DNA of 64,000 nt from NCBI RefSeq assembly GCF_035222375.1, contig NC_085889.1, positions 2,666,001 to 2,730,000 of the forward strand, given 5' to 3'. Below the pieces are notes generated by a model. That model was not told the origin of the DNA. It made no database searches and worked only from the letters and a program-made list of their open reading frames with translations. This DNA comes from Podospora pseudocomata. Its lineage: Eukaryota > Ascomycota > Sordariomycetes > Sordariales > Podosporaceae. Positions within the stretch are counted from its first letter, which is position 1. Each line of letters begins with the position of its first letter. Made by a program: the position numbers and the translations under genes. Shown here one piece after another: positions 1 through 10,778 of this stretch.

Positions 1-446
1 CAAGATGTCTCAATGTAAACACAAGATACCGTGAATACAAGTGTGAATTGCATACTGCGGAACTGTCTATCTACACCAGCCAGTTCCTCCGTATATATAG
101 ACCAGTGGACCGTGGACCGTTGACTTACAGACGGTCCTCGGTCCGCTCCTGATTGGCCGATACTGGACCGTGGACTGTGAGCCCCGCCGCGGTCCCCGGT
201 CCCCATCTCATTGGTCCGTTTGTCCACCTGGACCGTGAGCCCCGCGCGATCGCGCGGTCCAGTCCTGATTGGTCCCTCGTGGCCCCACTGTCTTCCTGAA
301 CCGTGACAGTCTATCGATCCAGGACAGTGCCAGGCTTGGCATAGGGTCTATATATACGGAGGAACTGGCTGGCGTAGATAGACAGTTCCGCAGTATGCAA
401 TTCAGATTGTATTCACGGTATCTTGTGTTTACATTGAGACATCTTG
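1..446. repeat. Inverted-repeat (foldback/MITE-like) element
   Basis: Bases 1-103 and 344-446 are near-perfect reverse complements of each other, with only a few mismatches, so the segment can fold into a long hairpin. Both arms contain the stretches CAAGATGTCTCAATG and CCGTATATATAGACC. The roughly 240-bp centre is GC-rich and carries imperfect repeats of about 60 bp built around GGTCC and GTGAGCCCCGC. There is no transposase reading frame. The left end coincides with the window edge, so the element may be longer and no target-site duplication can be checked. It is probably a non-autonomous DNA element or the terminal part of a larger one. Confidence 0.75.
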
Positions 447-478
447 TTGTGCACTGTTTAGCTGCACCGAACCAATTG

Positions 479-2871
479 TCAGAAGTTACCTTCAAACCGT
501 ATCCCTTTCAGAGGTTCTGTACAGGGGTTCGTCACACAAGGCGTTTGGGAACTACTCTGAGTACCCGACAGTATTTTAGGAAAAGGAAAAAGCCGACTCA
601 CAGAAAGGACATATTGGTTGTGTGGGCCGAGGCATAAGCAGAGGGAGACTACTTTCGAGGACTCAAGGGCCGATAGGTACCTAGGGATAACAACCGCGAA
701 GCCTAGACAACCCGGGCAAAGAAACACTAGAGTGGTACTAAGAATAACGTTCCCACAAGCAATAATCACGGCCCTCACCACAGTCTCTCTTCCCTCCCAA
801 GCCCCTTTCTCTATCCTCCCAACAGCCACTCTCTCCGCCACAGTTTCCCCCTCATCCAACCACTTGATCCACATGACATTATAAAACTCATAAAGACCCT
901 TGTTCCTCGTCTCTGGCCAAAGCGGAAGTGACCACTCATCAAACACATCAGCAAGGGGATGCAGCACCAACTCCTTCTCTTTTGCCTTGCCCGCTTTCAA
1001 CTCTTCCATCAACGGCACCGGGAAAGGGAAGCTCAAGTCTCGCTGGAGCATGTCGAGGCGTTCTTTCTTTTCGGTTTGAGCTGACCCGGGTGACTGAGGC
1101 TGCAGCTCCACTTGTCCTCTCGAGAGCTCAGTGAGGTCGACGGTGTTGGTGGGGATGTGGTGGCGGATGTCTGATTCCAAAGTGTTGAGTCTGAGATGTC
1201 CGGCGAGGTTTCCTAACTGGTCTAGAAGGGCAAGGATGGCGCAGTTACCTGCGAAAGCGTGGTAGGCTTTGGGGTGGAGGGTCCAGGTGGTGTGTTTGGA
1301 TGTGCAGTGAAGGTAGCGTGATCGTTGGGCGACGGCTGGTTGTGGCTGGTGAGGACAGGGAAGGGGGATTGGGCGGGAGAAAACGGTGTCGGGTATAGAT
1401 GGGTGGGTATAATGGCCGTCTGACTCTTTCCAATCTTCGCTATCAGGGATATGTGTACGAGTCTCGAGGGAAGAAGCGGGATGCCGAGGACTGTCCTTTG
1501 TTTCAGAGTGTTCCCAGTGAACTGTTGGAAACACTTGCCATCCACCCTCATGTTGCGAAGTGGCAAGGTAGCTCCAGCCTGCTGCCCAGCTCTCGCTTTG
1601 TACATTACCTCGATAGGTCAGCCAGCTCCAAGACGGTAATACCTCTTCTCCCATTTGGACCTGGTTCGAAGGATGGCGTTTCTCCATTGGCGAATAGGGT
1701 TGCCATAAAAGAGCAGCATCAAAGAAGCAGCCCCCAGGTAAACCACTGATCAGTCCGCCGGGGAATGTTGCTGCGAAATGATTTCCAGCACCAGAAAACG
1801 CGTCATGGACATCTTCAGCGAATGTTAAGTATCTTGGGGCAAAAAGTGCTGAGAGCCGAGCAAAGCGATGAAAGCTGGGCCAATGGTCTAGCCTTGAGAA
1901 AAGAAGTGTGTTGGTTGGAATGGAGCTCAGACGTTGTTGATGTTCATGCAAAGACACACACAGGCATTCCCTAGTTCTTATCAGCCAGATCTTTCGGCTA
2001 CTCTCAGAGTTCAGAGAACCCACCAGTTCACCGTATTGTTATGAAACACCACCCTCCTCCTACTGAACAAGTACTCCTGGAAGGTCCACCCCCTCTGGAA
2101 CCACACCGTCCGCAACAAGTCAATAGAATGAGAGTTCATCACCTCCCTATTATTCATCGGCCGTCTCCAAGGCATATCTCCCTTCTCCTTTCTCTTACCA
2201 ATCAACCCCACCCCAGGCGCCAACGTCAACAACACCCCCCACCACGACCCCTTTCTACTCCTCTGCAAAGGCCTCGAACTAAGCGGTCCACTTGCATCCG
2301 CGCTCTGCGCCGCAACAAGTGTAAAATACGCACCCTCATAAATCCCCGCCATACCCATCAACTGCCTCCCCTTCTCCTCCAAATCATCCTGCACAATACA
2401 CAACCTGTCCACCCAAAGATATCCCAACCCCAACTCCACAACAAGCCTCACCGCATCAGCTATCGTCCTCGGCAACCCCCGCACCTTATCCAAACTCCCA
2501 ACCTGTCTCAACTGCTCCAAATTCTCCTTGACCAAACAAATCGACCCAGTGTCACAGCCCGGACCCCACACATAGCTCAGCGCTACATACTCCCCCTTCT
2601 TATAAGCAACAACACACCTCCGTTTAACATCCACCACCCAAGCAGGTTTCGACCTCTGTTTCCGACTCTGGGAATGACACCAATGACTCCCGTCACACTC
2701 CCCCAGCCATCCTTCAATCACGGCAACATCTATCGGTCTCGACAGCGAATCCGCCGGCCTCCATGCCCCGTCAAGCGGGGAATCGTCCGTCTTTTCAATG
2801 TAGGGCAGGAAGGGGACCAGGTGAGGGGTCACACCGTGGTAGGGCATGTTTTTGTTTAGGAACACGGGCAT
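479..2871 (-). CDS. HET-domain (heterokaryon incompatibility) protein
   Basis: The two exons are 2871-2024 and 1970-479, with a 53-bp intron (1971-2023). Splicing restores the family motif TVNWEC across the junction, giving about 779 residues. HET signatures are visible in order: YVALSYVWG near residue 95, RGLPRTIADAVRL, LGYLWVDRLCIVQDD, AGIYEGAYFTLVAA, RGWTFQEYLFSRR, and after the intron the downstream elements LTFAEDVHDAF, FDAALLW and LPSWSWLTYRG. HET proteins trigger a cell-death response to non-self after fusion of unlike strains; their partner cannot be read from sequence. No second domain such as NACHT or WD40 is seen. The C-terminal 80 residues after GAWEG look unlike the family, and the stop codon lies only 33 bp from the inverted-repeat element, so the 3' end may have been altered. 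Confidence 0.87.
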
Positions 2872-3307
2872 GCCATGTTTTTCTTTTCAGGATCAAGGCA
2901 AGGCATGGAAGACAGGAAAAGAAAATCAGATTGTATAAAATATGTCAGGAGAAAATATAAGAACCTCGCTGAAGAGGGCGAAAAGAAGCGGGGGGTTCGG
3001 AAGAATCGCAGCTGAGTCGGGCGAGTTTGGTTAGGCAGATTTTGTGCCAAGAGGTTATGCATGCATAGGTGGTGACTGAAAAGGGGCTACAGTTGCTGAG
3101 CTTATGCAGTGAACATTGCACAACCCTATGCAGGCCTGAGTCCTTGTGCATTGCTTTGTTCTACACGTCCTATGCATCATTCCACTTTTGTGCATACAAC
3201 CCCTTTTCGTCCCCGCTATCGGTCACAAAGCCAATAAACACAATGAGCATCAATATTTACATTTTCTCATAACTATTTACACGAATCATCCCCCCTTCGA
3301 CCTGCAC
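2872..3307. other. Intergenic, no gene seen
   Basis: This is the promoter side of the HET gene and the 3' flank of the CE5 gene. Only short overlapping reading frames are present, without recognisable motifs. Confidence 0.6.
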
Positions 3308-4293
3308 CTAGTTCAAGCACTGGGAATACCACTGGTTAGAAGCACGGCACGTCCCCTGGCTGCAGCACGTTGGTCCGTTCCACCCGCTGCCACCGCACTG
3401 TCCCCAAAGAGCCGCGCAGTTGCCGCCCGGGTTGCTGGGTTGTGTGGGCTGAGGCGTGACGGGAGTGGTAGGGTTGGTGGGAGTGGTGCCGCCGCCGGAC
3501 TGGTTCAGCCTCGCGCGGACAAAGGTGAGGGCTTGCTGTCCGTACTTGGTGCCGTAGGCCTGGTGAGCCTGCTGGTCATTGCCGGTGCAGCAGTAGGGGT
3601 CGACGCTGTCGCAGTAGTTTTGGATCTTGCTGGCCGAGTTGGAGCCACAGACGTAGCCGCGGGCGCGGGCGGCGAACTGGTTTCCACGTTAGCAACCACT
3701 CTTGTTTCGTGAATCCGGATAAAACTTACACCCTGAGCTTGGCATGTGCCGACGTTGTAAGAAAGACCTGCAACATATCTGGGAGAGCCCATAAAGATGG
3801 CCGCCTTGACCTGGTTGAGCGCGCTGGCGGAGATGGGAGGGGTGGTGGTGTTGATGTTGGAGCCAGCATCCGGCCCACCGCAGACGGCGTTGTCCATGAT
3901 CTGACCACCTTGGGAGTAGCCAACCAAGACGATCTGAGTGTTGGGGCAGCGGGTGTGGAAGTTGTTCACAGCCGTGGCGACGGCGTTGGTGCCTTGACGA
4001 GCAGACTCGCCATACTGTACACCGCCGCAGCTGGCCTGACCGCCGCAAGCAGGATACTGGATCGCCTCGCTGGTGGCACCGGGGAAGGCCTGCAGAATGA
4101 GGTTGACAACCTGACCGGCGGTGCCGAAGCCGGGAGCGACAGTGGTCTCACGGGCACCGAAGACGTGGATCTGGGGGCATTGGCGCTTGGCGAGAACAGC
4201 CGCCTCGGCTTCCTCAACGTCAATAGGGGAACCACTGACGACCAGGGAGTGGGCGAGCAGGAGGAGAAAGGCGTTCTTTGGTGATGGCCACAT
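3308..4293 (-). CDS. CE5 acetylxylan esterase / cutinase-family esterase with CBM1
   Basis: The exons are 4293-3730 and 3676-3308, separated by a 53-bp GTAAGT intron (3677-3729), giving 310 residues. The protein starts with a signal peptide (about 1-20) and a short propeptide ending in LAKR (residues 34-37), a likely Kex2 site. The CE5 domain follows with the nucleophile in GYSQG (Ser127) and the Asp/His pair in VDPYCC (Asp214) and DQQAH (His226). A Ser/Thr/Pro linker leads to a C-terminal CBM1 ([15 protein letters not shown] ... NQWYSQCLN). The enzyme should be secreted and remove acetyl groups from xylan while anchored to cellulose. The active-site layout is closest to acetylxylan esterases; a cutinase activity is less likely because of the CBM1. 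It pairs functionally with the GH10 xylanase at 29545-30931. Confidence 0.93.
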
Positions 4294-4387
4294 GGTGATT
4301 GTTTGTTCCGGTAGTTGACCAGGATGTTGTTTTCCAGCTGCAGATTATCCAGGAATAAATCAGATGTAGACGAGGCAAGCCGTCCCT

Positions 4388-4393
4388 TTTATA
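4388..4393 (-). promoter_or_regulatory. TATA box of the CE5 esterase gene
   Basis: TATAAA on the minus strand, 95 bp upstream of the ATG at 4293, a normal distance for a strongly inducible fungal gene. Confidence 0.55.
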
Positions 4394-5811
4394 CTCCAAG
4401 CGGCCATGTCAGGGGGAGGAAACAAGCACCACGATCTGCATTGACTTCCCCAGACATATTGCCGGTCCCCATCGCGACTGATACCATGACGTACACCCTC
4501 CACGACCCTTGGTAGCATTCCGTTGCTCCGCCGAGCTCGCGTACGGAGTTTATCGTGCTGGTAAAAGTCGTCGAGTTGTATTCCTCTGCCAATTTGTCCC
4601 AAGAAACAACCCGTGACGCCGGTCGTCCCACCAATCGAGAATATTTCGAGAAGTATTAGTGTGTTATGCGGCCAGCCTGCCAGCGGAGTGTGGATCCACA
4701 GTGGTAGCAGACGAGGTTACATCCCAGGAGAATACCCGCGAAGAACTGTTCTGGAGCATACACATTGTTAGCCTCATAGATCCGCTTTCCCAATTTCATT
4801 CGACTGCCGCTCGTGAAAGCTTGGTCCTGGTACCCGGTTGTGTGTTGCGGTGGATTGTTTCCCGCCCAAGGGAATGCGGGGGGTCACATCGCAAGAGGAG
4901 GGTCAGAGGTTTCGACTTTAACACATTTAGCCTGAAATCGTCAGGCCCCGGCTGCCGGCACCGTCTGCCACGGGGCCATCGGGCTGCTGCCACGCGTTGG
5001 ACCCGCTATCACGTTTCAGGACACGGACGAATATCCGAATGATCAGATTGGGCTGGTGAGATGTCGGTCTTGTCCGAGACGGCGATGTCTTGAAAGGCCC
5101 AAGTCAAGACCCTGCACTTCAACCATGTTGTCGATGCTCATCTTGCCTCATCAACCTCAAACAATGGCAAATATCCGCAAATCCGAAGCGGATGCCTCTC
5201 CGTTCATGAAGCCGAGCAAGGAACAAATTCCAACATGATGATACTGGGTTGAGGAGCCTTTGAATGGGCGTAGTATGATAGGGACATTGCTTCTGTGCAA
5301 GACGCATACAAGATCACTTGCCTGGGAACCTCGGGGGCACATCCCCAATGGCCGTCTTGTGCCTGAAAAGGAACCATTCCTTGTATCAAATGCTCAATCT
5401 CACCAAATGAGCCGAGGATGTGATGACTGTCGTCCCAGTTTACCCTGACCACTGCAGTTTCGGTTCAAAATTGCTTTGTTGAATCTCAGAGGCTGTCCAC
5501 AAGTTTTCCAGTATCCATTTTAGGGTGTTGAATGTAGATGTCCGTTTCCCTAGCTGCTCTGCCAAAAAGCCACCGAGCCCCGAAAAGTCTGTCGGGTAGG
5601 TCGGCTGAGTTCTGGCCTAAGCTGATATGAGTATGGCCAACATTGTTCGATACTCTTTGAAGAATACGACGTCACTGAGTGGCGTGGTAAAGTCACACAA
5701 AAGTACGCGCGTGAGAGTAAGAAGGGGTGGGATTCTTGCTGCTGTGTGTCCGGTATTGAGAGACAAACTTGACGATGAAGCGCAATAGGGCTGTCGAAAT
5801 AGGGGAACTGT
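4394..5811. other. Intergenic, no gene seen
   Basis: This is the upstream region of the esterase gene and the downstream flank of the HET-like pseudogene. Several short open frames exist on both strands, but none has a domain signature or consistent codon pattern. Confidence 0.55.
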
Positions 5812-7110
5812 TTAACGGCAACGAACGCTCGGGGTTACTGGAATCGGGCAAAGGTAGCAAAGCACATCGGTGATCTGTTGAACCATCCGACCAAAGACTT
5901 TCAAGCAGCCGTCGGCTAGGCCGGGTAAGACAGGAACAGGCCCAAAACCTTGGTAAGCGTTATCAAGCAGCCATGGGGGAGTACCAAGGGGCTTTTTCGC
6001 TATGCCGGAAAAGTGGGGAACCATGTTGGACAGCCAGCTGGGTAGTCAAAGAAGCCAATACCTGCCATAAAGAGAAACTTGAGTTCACAGAAATTAAGGG
6101 TCTGGTGTGTTTGGGACTGGTAGTCTTGTCCATGTCCTTACCCGCTCCGTCCATGGGCCATACTGTGGCTTGTCATGCGTGCAATCAGGGTTGATAGCCA
6201 GGCCGGTTACACCAAGCATGCCGTTGACATAGTCTTGCTCATTTGTGGCCTGGAGCTTGGCAGCGGCGTAGGCAAGGTCATAGACTGTCATTCTTGCATT
6301 CTCGGTTGAGCCTGGTTATCGTGAGGTGTCGGCAAAGGTAAGCCTCCTGCTTCGTGCGTGTTGGATGGTGTATACCTTCTCCCGACGGGGTGGAGTCTCG
6401 AAGATGGTCCTCCAAATCCTCCGGTGGAAGAAGCTCGGGGCATGACCGCAGCACCACCGATCAATTTGGCGGACAGCATCGGCAATGTGTTCCAGCATTG
6501 AGTATGGTGTAGCTGCAAGCGGGCATGCCAGCAACAAGCGGTGTGCGAGCACCGCTTCCTGAAAGATCGATATCCGATACCAATAAGGCAAATCCAGCAG
6601 AAGCCACACGGCAGACCAGATGGTGTTTCCTGGACGGGGGGCGGGATGTTCCGTGTCCGTCGGGTCTAGGTCGCAGAGATGAGGAAATAGAAAGCTAAGC
6701 CAAGCCAAGTGTTTTTCTGTTAGTTGTCCCTCCCATTCGCCAGCGGGCCTCATTTCGGACATGGTCTTAAACCGTGGACCGAGGCCAGCGATGCACTCGA
6801 GTGCCTTGGCTACACGATCCTGGTCAGTTGTGCCTAACCAGCCGATGGCGAGTTCGGCTGATGCGTAGAGGGTGGCCACAGTTGAACCTGTGAGGCGCGT
6901 TCGGCATTATCACTTTGGTCGATGCCGATGCCATCAGCCCAGAGCCGGAGCGTGGCGGGGTCCCTGTCGCGAAATTCGGCTTGCCAATGTGTCGTGACAG
7001 ACTTCAAGGCCGCATGGAGAGCTCAGAAATATTGGCGACATTCTGCCACTTTTACACCTGGGAGACTTGAATCAATAGTTCATATCATTGAATACCAGTC
7101 GCTAACTTGA
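5812..7110 (-). pseudogene. Decayed HET-domain-like gene
   Basis: Fragments of a HET protein occur in the right order on the minus strand but in different frames. They include LRLWADGIGIDQSDNAERASQ (6900-6960), ATLYASAELAIGWLG (about 6830-6876), a WYRISIFQEAVLAHR block near 6560, YDLAYAAAKLQATN with YVNGMLGVTGLAINPD (6190-6290) and LKFLFMAGIGFFDYPAG (6020-6080). Further weak similarity (ADGCLKVFGRMVQQI) continues towards 5850. The N-terminal part with the usual ALSYVWG motif was not found upstream of 7110. The pieces cannot be joined by one or two introns alone, and there appear to be several breaks, so this reads as a relic. It is a different HET subtype from the intact gene at 479-2871. Confidence 0.75.
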
Positions 7111-7653
7111 CAAACAGCCCATACTATTACAAGTACGCACCCGTTTCGTGAAGGCTGTCATGAGATTTCAACCATGGTGTCTGGTTGGCTACACGATAGA
7201 ATGCACCACCCATTAAATATTTTTGAAAGTTGAGCGGTTCAAGTATTTCAAGACGTGGACCAGGATTCTACTCTTAGTGACTTGGTCTGAGGCACCAGTC
7301 AGGTTATATTACTCGGAGCGTGACATTCTAGTGATGTGACAGTCTGGTGGTGATGGTGTTGTCAATATTGACGCAGGCCAAGCCCCGTATTTTCCACCCA
7401 CAGAACGTTGAAAGCGGGATAAGCACGGAAAGATTCCAACGGCATGGCTTTCAGCCCTAACGTTGCTTTGGTGGAGTTGATTGGCCAGTGCGGCATCGGG
7501 ATGCCGTATGCGGCCAACAGGCGCAGTGAGCAGAGTTGAATACGAGATCAGGTGACGCGCTGGCCAATGGCAAGGTGAAGGGCTAAATCGTGTTACCCAT
7601 CCTATCCACCAACGACGACGTCCGGGTCAGGACATATGAAGATCACCTGGTAG
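7111..7653. other. Intergenic, promoter region of secreted protein gene
   Basis: No reading frame with support was found. It lies upstream of the gene at 7771 and beyond the last recognisable piece of the HET-like relic. Confidence 0.55.
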
Positions 7654-7660
7654 TATATAA
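7654..7660 (+). promoter_or_regulatory. TATA box of the 7771 gene
   Basis: TATATAA, 111 bp upstream of the ATG and followed by a CT-rich leader with four CCACTT-like repeats. Confidence 0.5.
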
Positions 7661-7770
7661 TAGTCAGCCAACGGCCACTTCCACTTCCACTTCAGCTCTG
7701 CTCTGTTCTCAAGAGCCACACTGAAAGTCACGAGTCTTGATCCAATCACGACAAAAATCTAACCTCAACA

Positions 7771-8397
7771 ATGAAATCAATACTCCTCCTTCTCTCCTCC
7801 ATCTCCCTAGCCGCTTCAGCCTGCGCCCAAGGAAAAGACTACTTCTTCCACTATGTGGCCGGCAACTCTGTGATTAACGGCCAGCGCCTCCGCGGCAACT
7901 TCTCCATCCCATATGTTTCTCCTGGCGTCTCTCACGCGCCGTACAACCCATCCGACCACTTCAACCGCATCCATCTGAACACTTCCCTCACATCAACGGC
8001 ACCCAAGGTGCTCCTGGTTGTGCCGACCAACCCCCATCCTCCTCCTGTACCTGGATACTATGGCTTGTCCAATGCGGAAGGTTTTGATTCGGCCTATCGG
8101 CTGGTGTACTCTTATCGGCCGGAGGAGGCAGGCAATGGCTTTGTGTACCGGAATTGGAGGACGAATGGGAATCTCCTGAGGTTTGACATTGGTGGTGCGA
8201 GTGATGATGGGTATCGGTGGATTGCTGTTTGGGAGGTGACACAGGCCGGGAATGAGAGATGGGTGCCATGGTGGGTGAAGCCGACGGTGGCGAACTTTGC
8301 GACTTTGGAGGGTTGGGAGTACGATATTGCCGAGCTGGAGTTGGTGGAGGCGACGGGGCCGGTGAACTCACTTGCGCCTGGGGGGGTGCAGGAGTAG
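7771..8397 (+). CDS. Small secreted protein, unknown function
   Basis: A single-exon gene of 208 residues. The first ATG follows CAACA and opens a clear signal peptide (a Leu/Ser-rich core with predicted cleavage after ACAQ, near residue 20). The mature part has motifs such as FFHYVAGNSVINGQRLRGNFSIPYVSPG and a Trp-rich C-terminal half (RWIAVWEVT, RWVPWWVKP). It has almost no cysteine, which sets it apart from the two cysteine-rich secreted proteins at 17.5-19.2 kb. I do not recognise a named family. A TATA box and short leader suggest a well-expressed gene. A role outside the cell or in the wall is inferred only from the signal peptide. Confidence 0.8.
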   Translation: MKSILLLLSSISLAASACAQGKDYFFHYVAGNSVINGQRLRGNFSIPYVSPGVSHAPYNPSDHFNRIHLNTSLTSTAPKVLLVVPTNPHPPPVPGYYGLSNAEGFDSAYRLVYSYRPEEAGNGFVYRNWRTNGNLLRFDIGGASDDGYRWIAVWEVTQAGNERWVPWWVKPTVANFATLEGWEYDIAELELVEATGPVNSLAPGGVQE

Positions 8398-8814
8398 GCG
8401 AATCATGAATTGATGATGACAAGGGGGGAGGGTGGTGGATTTCCTCGCGCAAATGATACCAGATAACAGCCATGATGAATATTCGGAAGTAAATAGACTT
8501 AACCGTTGTTATGACACTGTTTTTGGGCCCCCCTTTTTTTGGATAGGATTCAGGGATGCGTGCCTCGGCTCCCAGTGCTGCCTGAATCCGGCCCAGCAAA
8601 ATCGGTCTTTAGCGCCTGTCCTCTCCACTGGAGCCCCTATCCTCTTCAAGGGCATCCTCCAATCGTGTCCACCACTGCCTAAAAGCAGGGATTCTCTTTC
8701 ATCTTTATAAACAACAACACTACCTCCCGCCCACAAGAACGTCGCCTTTTCCAATCCAACATCAACTCTCACAACCAAACTCTCCATTGTTTGGTCCTGT
8801 CCATCATCATCAAA
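8398..8814. other. Intergenic, no gene seen
   Basis: This holds the 3' flank of the secreted protein gene and the 5' leader of the coiled-coil gene. The last 100 bp are rich in CA and CT, as is usual before fungal start codons. Confidence 0.55.
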
Positions 8815-10500
8815 ATGCCCCCCAAAATGACCCTCACAATGGACTCCATCACCGCCTCACTCACCCCGCAGGACCTCGCCAATGCGAGCGAAATCTCCTC
8901 CCTCCTCCTCAAAATCTACCAAACCCTCATCCACATGCAATACCTCCCCGCAAAATCCCTTCACCCGGGCCCCCACGATCTCACTCGCCTCCTCCCCCTG
9001 TTCGAAAAACTCCAATTGACACCCCAAATCATCTACCTCTACACCGTCCTGCCCTATGTCTCTTCCAAAGGCCACGACTTCTACCATGGCGGGTACTTTG
9101 CCGACTTTCGCAGCAAGCGCGACGTCAAAGACGCCAGAAACACATTCTACGCCGAGGACCGCCGGGAGCAGATGCGCCCTTGGATGACGCCGCTTAGCTT
9201 GTGCTGTAACCACTCGGCCGTGCTGTTTTATGATTCCAGGCGACATCGGATAGGCATTTTTAGTCAGTGCGATGACTGGAGTAAGGATAAGGCGCTGAGG
9301 GCGAGGCATGGGGATACAAAGTTGGGGTTGACGCCGGTGGAGGACTTGGAGGTCGAGTCTGATTCTGAGCCCAGTAGTGAGGATGGGGGGAGTGAGCGGG
9401 ATAGTGATGATGAAACGAGGTCGAGGAAGAAGATGAAGAAACATTATCATCCGAGGTTGGGGTGCAGGAGCCAGGGGAGCAATGTGTGGGATGATATGCC
9501 TTCGAGGCCAGCAGGGGATGTGCTGAGGGATATACTCAGGGAGTATGAGACTTTGGAGGAGGTGCCGTGGGTGTATGAGCATGGGTCGAGCCGAGACTGG
9601 CCGAAGGGGGTGAAGCAGTTGTTCTTCAAGTATGGGTGGCCGGGCAAACAATTTGCGAACAATGTCGAGGCATTTGAGCTGGACAAGATGCGGCTTGCGG
9701 CAATGGGGACTCTCAGGAGGCGCGCGAAGGACATATGTGAGCAGGTCAAGCAAGCGAAGGAAAGGGTGGAGGAGAGGAATGGGCCCGACTTTCTGCTTTT
9801 GAGGCGACAGATTGCTACGGCCGAGACACCAGACGAAAAATGGATCGCGAGGTATCAACTTTGGCGGAAGGAGCAAATCATCGAGCAATCAAAAAAGGAG
9901 CTGGAAGAGGCAGAGGCAACGAGGGACCGGCAGTTTCCATCTGGGCACAAGCTTAGCATGTTTAGCCAGAAGCCGGAGGATTGGATCCTGTGGGAGGTGC
10001 AAAAATGGAGGCAGGATATTGCCCGCGAGGAGGAGCACCTCCAGTCTGCCGTGGAGCAGGCCGAGATGTTCGCAGCTGGTCTCCTCGGCAATGAAGCCAA
10101 TCTGGAATACATCAAAGACAACATCGAAAAAAGACAGAACAACTTGGAGCTCCTCCGCAAGGTCTTGGAAATGAGTAAGGAGGACGCGGAGAGGCTATGC
10201 CCTGGGATAGAGGAGCTCCCAGTCGAGGATGAAAGCGCCAACACTGCCAGCTTCCACAACCGAGCCTATGCCATTGGTTGCCATGAGAAAGCGATTGACG
10301 AGATAAAGGGCTTCATGGCTACCGTGCCGATACATTGTACCAAAACAATACAGCTTCTGCAGGGAGAGATTGAAAATCACCGCGAGGACATCAAACGCAG
10401 CAATAAATGGTGGGACGGACACGAAGAGGCCATAAGGAATTTCGAAAAGAGGAAGGAGGCCCTTGCTGTCATGAAGGCCAAGCAGAAGACGGAAGGTTGA
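8815..10500 (+). CDS. Coiled-coil protein, unknown function
   Basis: A single open frame; the ATG at 8815 (CAAAATGCCCCC) is preferred over the in-frame ATG at 8791 because of its context, giving 561 residues. The N-terminal part (about 1-150) is globular, with a motif block around SSKGHDFYHGGYFADF and WMTPLSLCCNHSAVLFYDS. A highly acidic and then basic patch follows (SDSEPSSEDGGSERDSDDETRSRKK, broken by short gaps). The C-terminal half is helical and rich in Glu, Lys and Gln, with long heptad-like stretches typical of coiled coils. There is no signal peptide or membrane segment, so it is probably cytoplasmic or nuclear. I do not recognise a family; it resembles lineage-specific fungal hypothetical proteins. 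Confidence 0.82.
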   Translation: MPPKMTLTMDSITASLTPQDLANASEISSLLLKIYQTLIHMQYLPAKSLHPGPHDLTRLLPLFEKLQLTPQIIYLYTVLPYVSSKGHDFYHGGYFADFRSKRDVKDARNTFYAEDRREQMRPWMTPLSLCCNHSAVLFYDSRRHRIGIFSQCDDWSKDKALRARHGDTKLGLTPVEDLEVESDSEPSSEDGGSERDSDDETRSRKKMKKHYHPRLGCRSQGSNVWDDMPSRPAGDVLRDILREYETLEEVPWVYEHGSSRDWPKGVKQLFFKYGWPGKQFANNVEAFELDKMRLAAMGTLRRRAKDICEQVKQAKERVEERNGPDFLLLRRQIATAETPDEKWIARYQLWRKEQIIEQSKKELEEAEATRDRQFPSGHKLSMFSQKPEDWILWEVQKWRQDIAREEEHLQSAVEQAEMFAAGLLGNEANLEYIKDNIEKRQNNLELLRKVLEMSKEDAERLCPGIEELPVEDESANTASFHNRAYAIGCHEKAIDEIKGFMATVPIHCTKTIQLLQGEIENHREDIKRSNKWWDGHEEAIRNFEKRKEALAVMKAKQKTEG

Positions 10501-10778
10501 GAAACGGTCGCAACAAAGATAGTCTTGGAAGGCAAATAAACGAGTCAAATGTTGTTTCATCCCTTGTGCCCCTCGCTTTGTATGCTATGCTCATGTAAGA
10601 GCCAGAGAGCCGCCTGCCAATGCTATTATGCAAGGACGCCAAAAGCATAGCCAAAAATGCGTCAACTTGGGTTCGTAATTCCAATTTTCATGACAAAATG
10701 CTGGGTTTCTTAGCATAAACAACATAGCTACTCCACGGTCAGTGTCTCATCTCATCAAGGCCACATGATGCCGACTTA

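Noticed and set aside
8857-9888. 343-codon frame on the minus strand
   Set aside because: It lies wholly inside the coiled-coil gene at 8815-10500 on the other strand and is rich in Pro, Leu and His as expected of a shadow frame.
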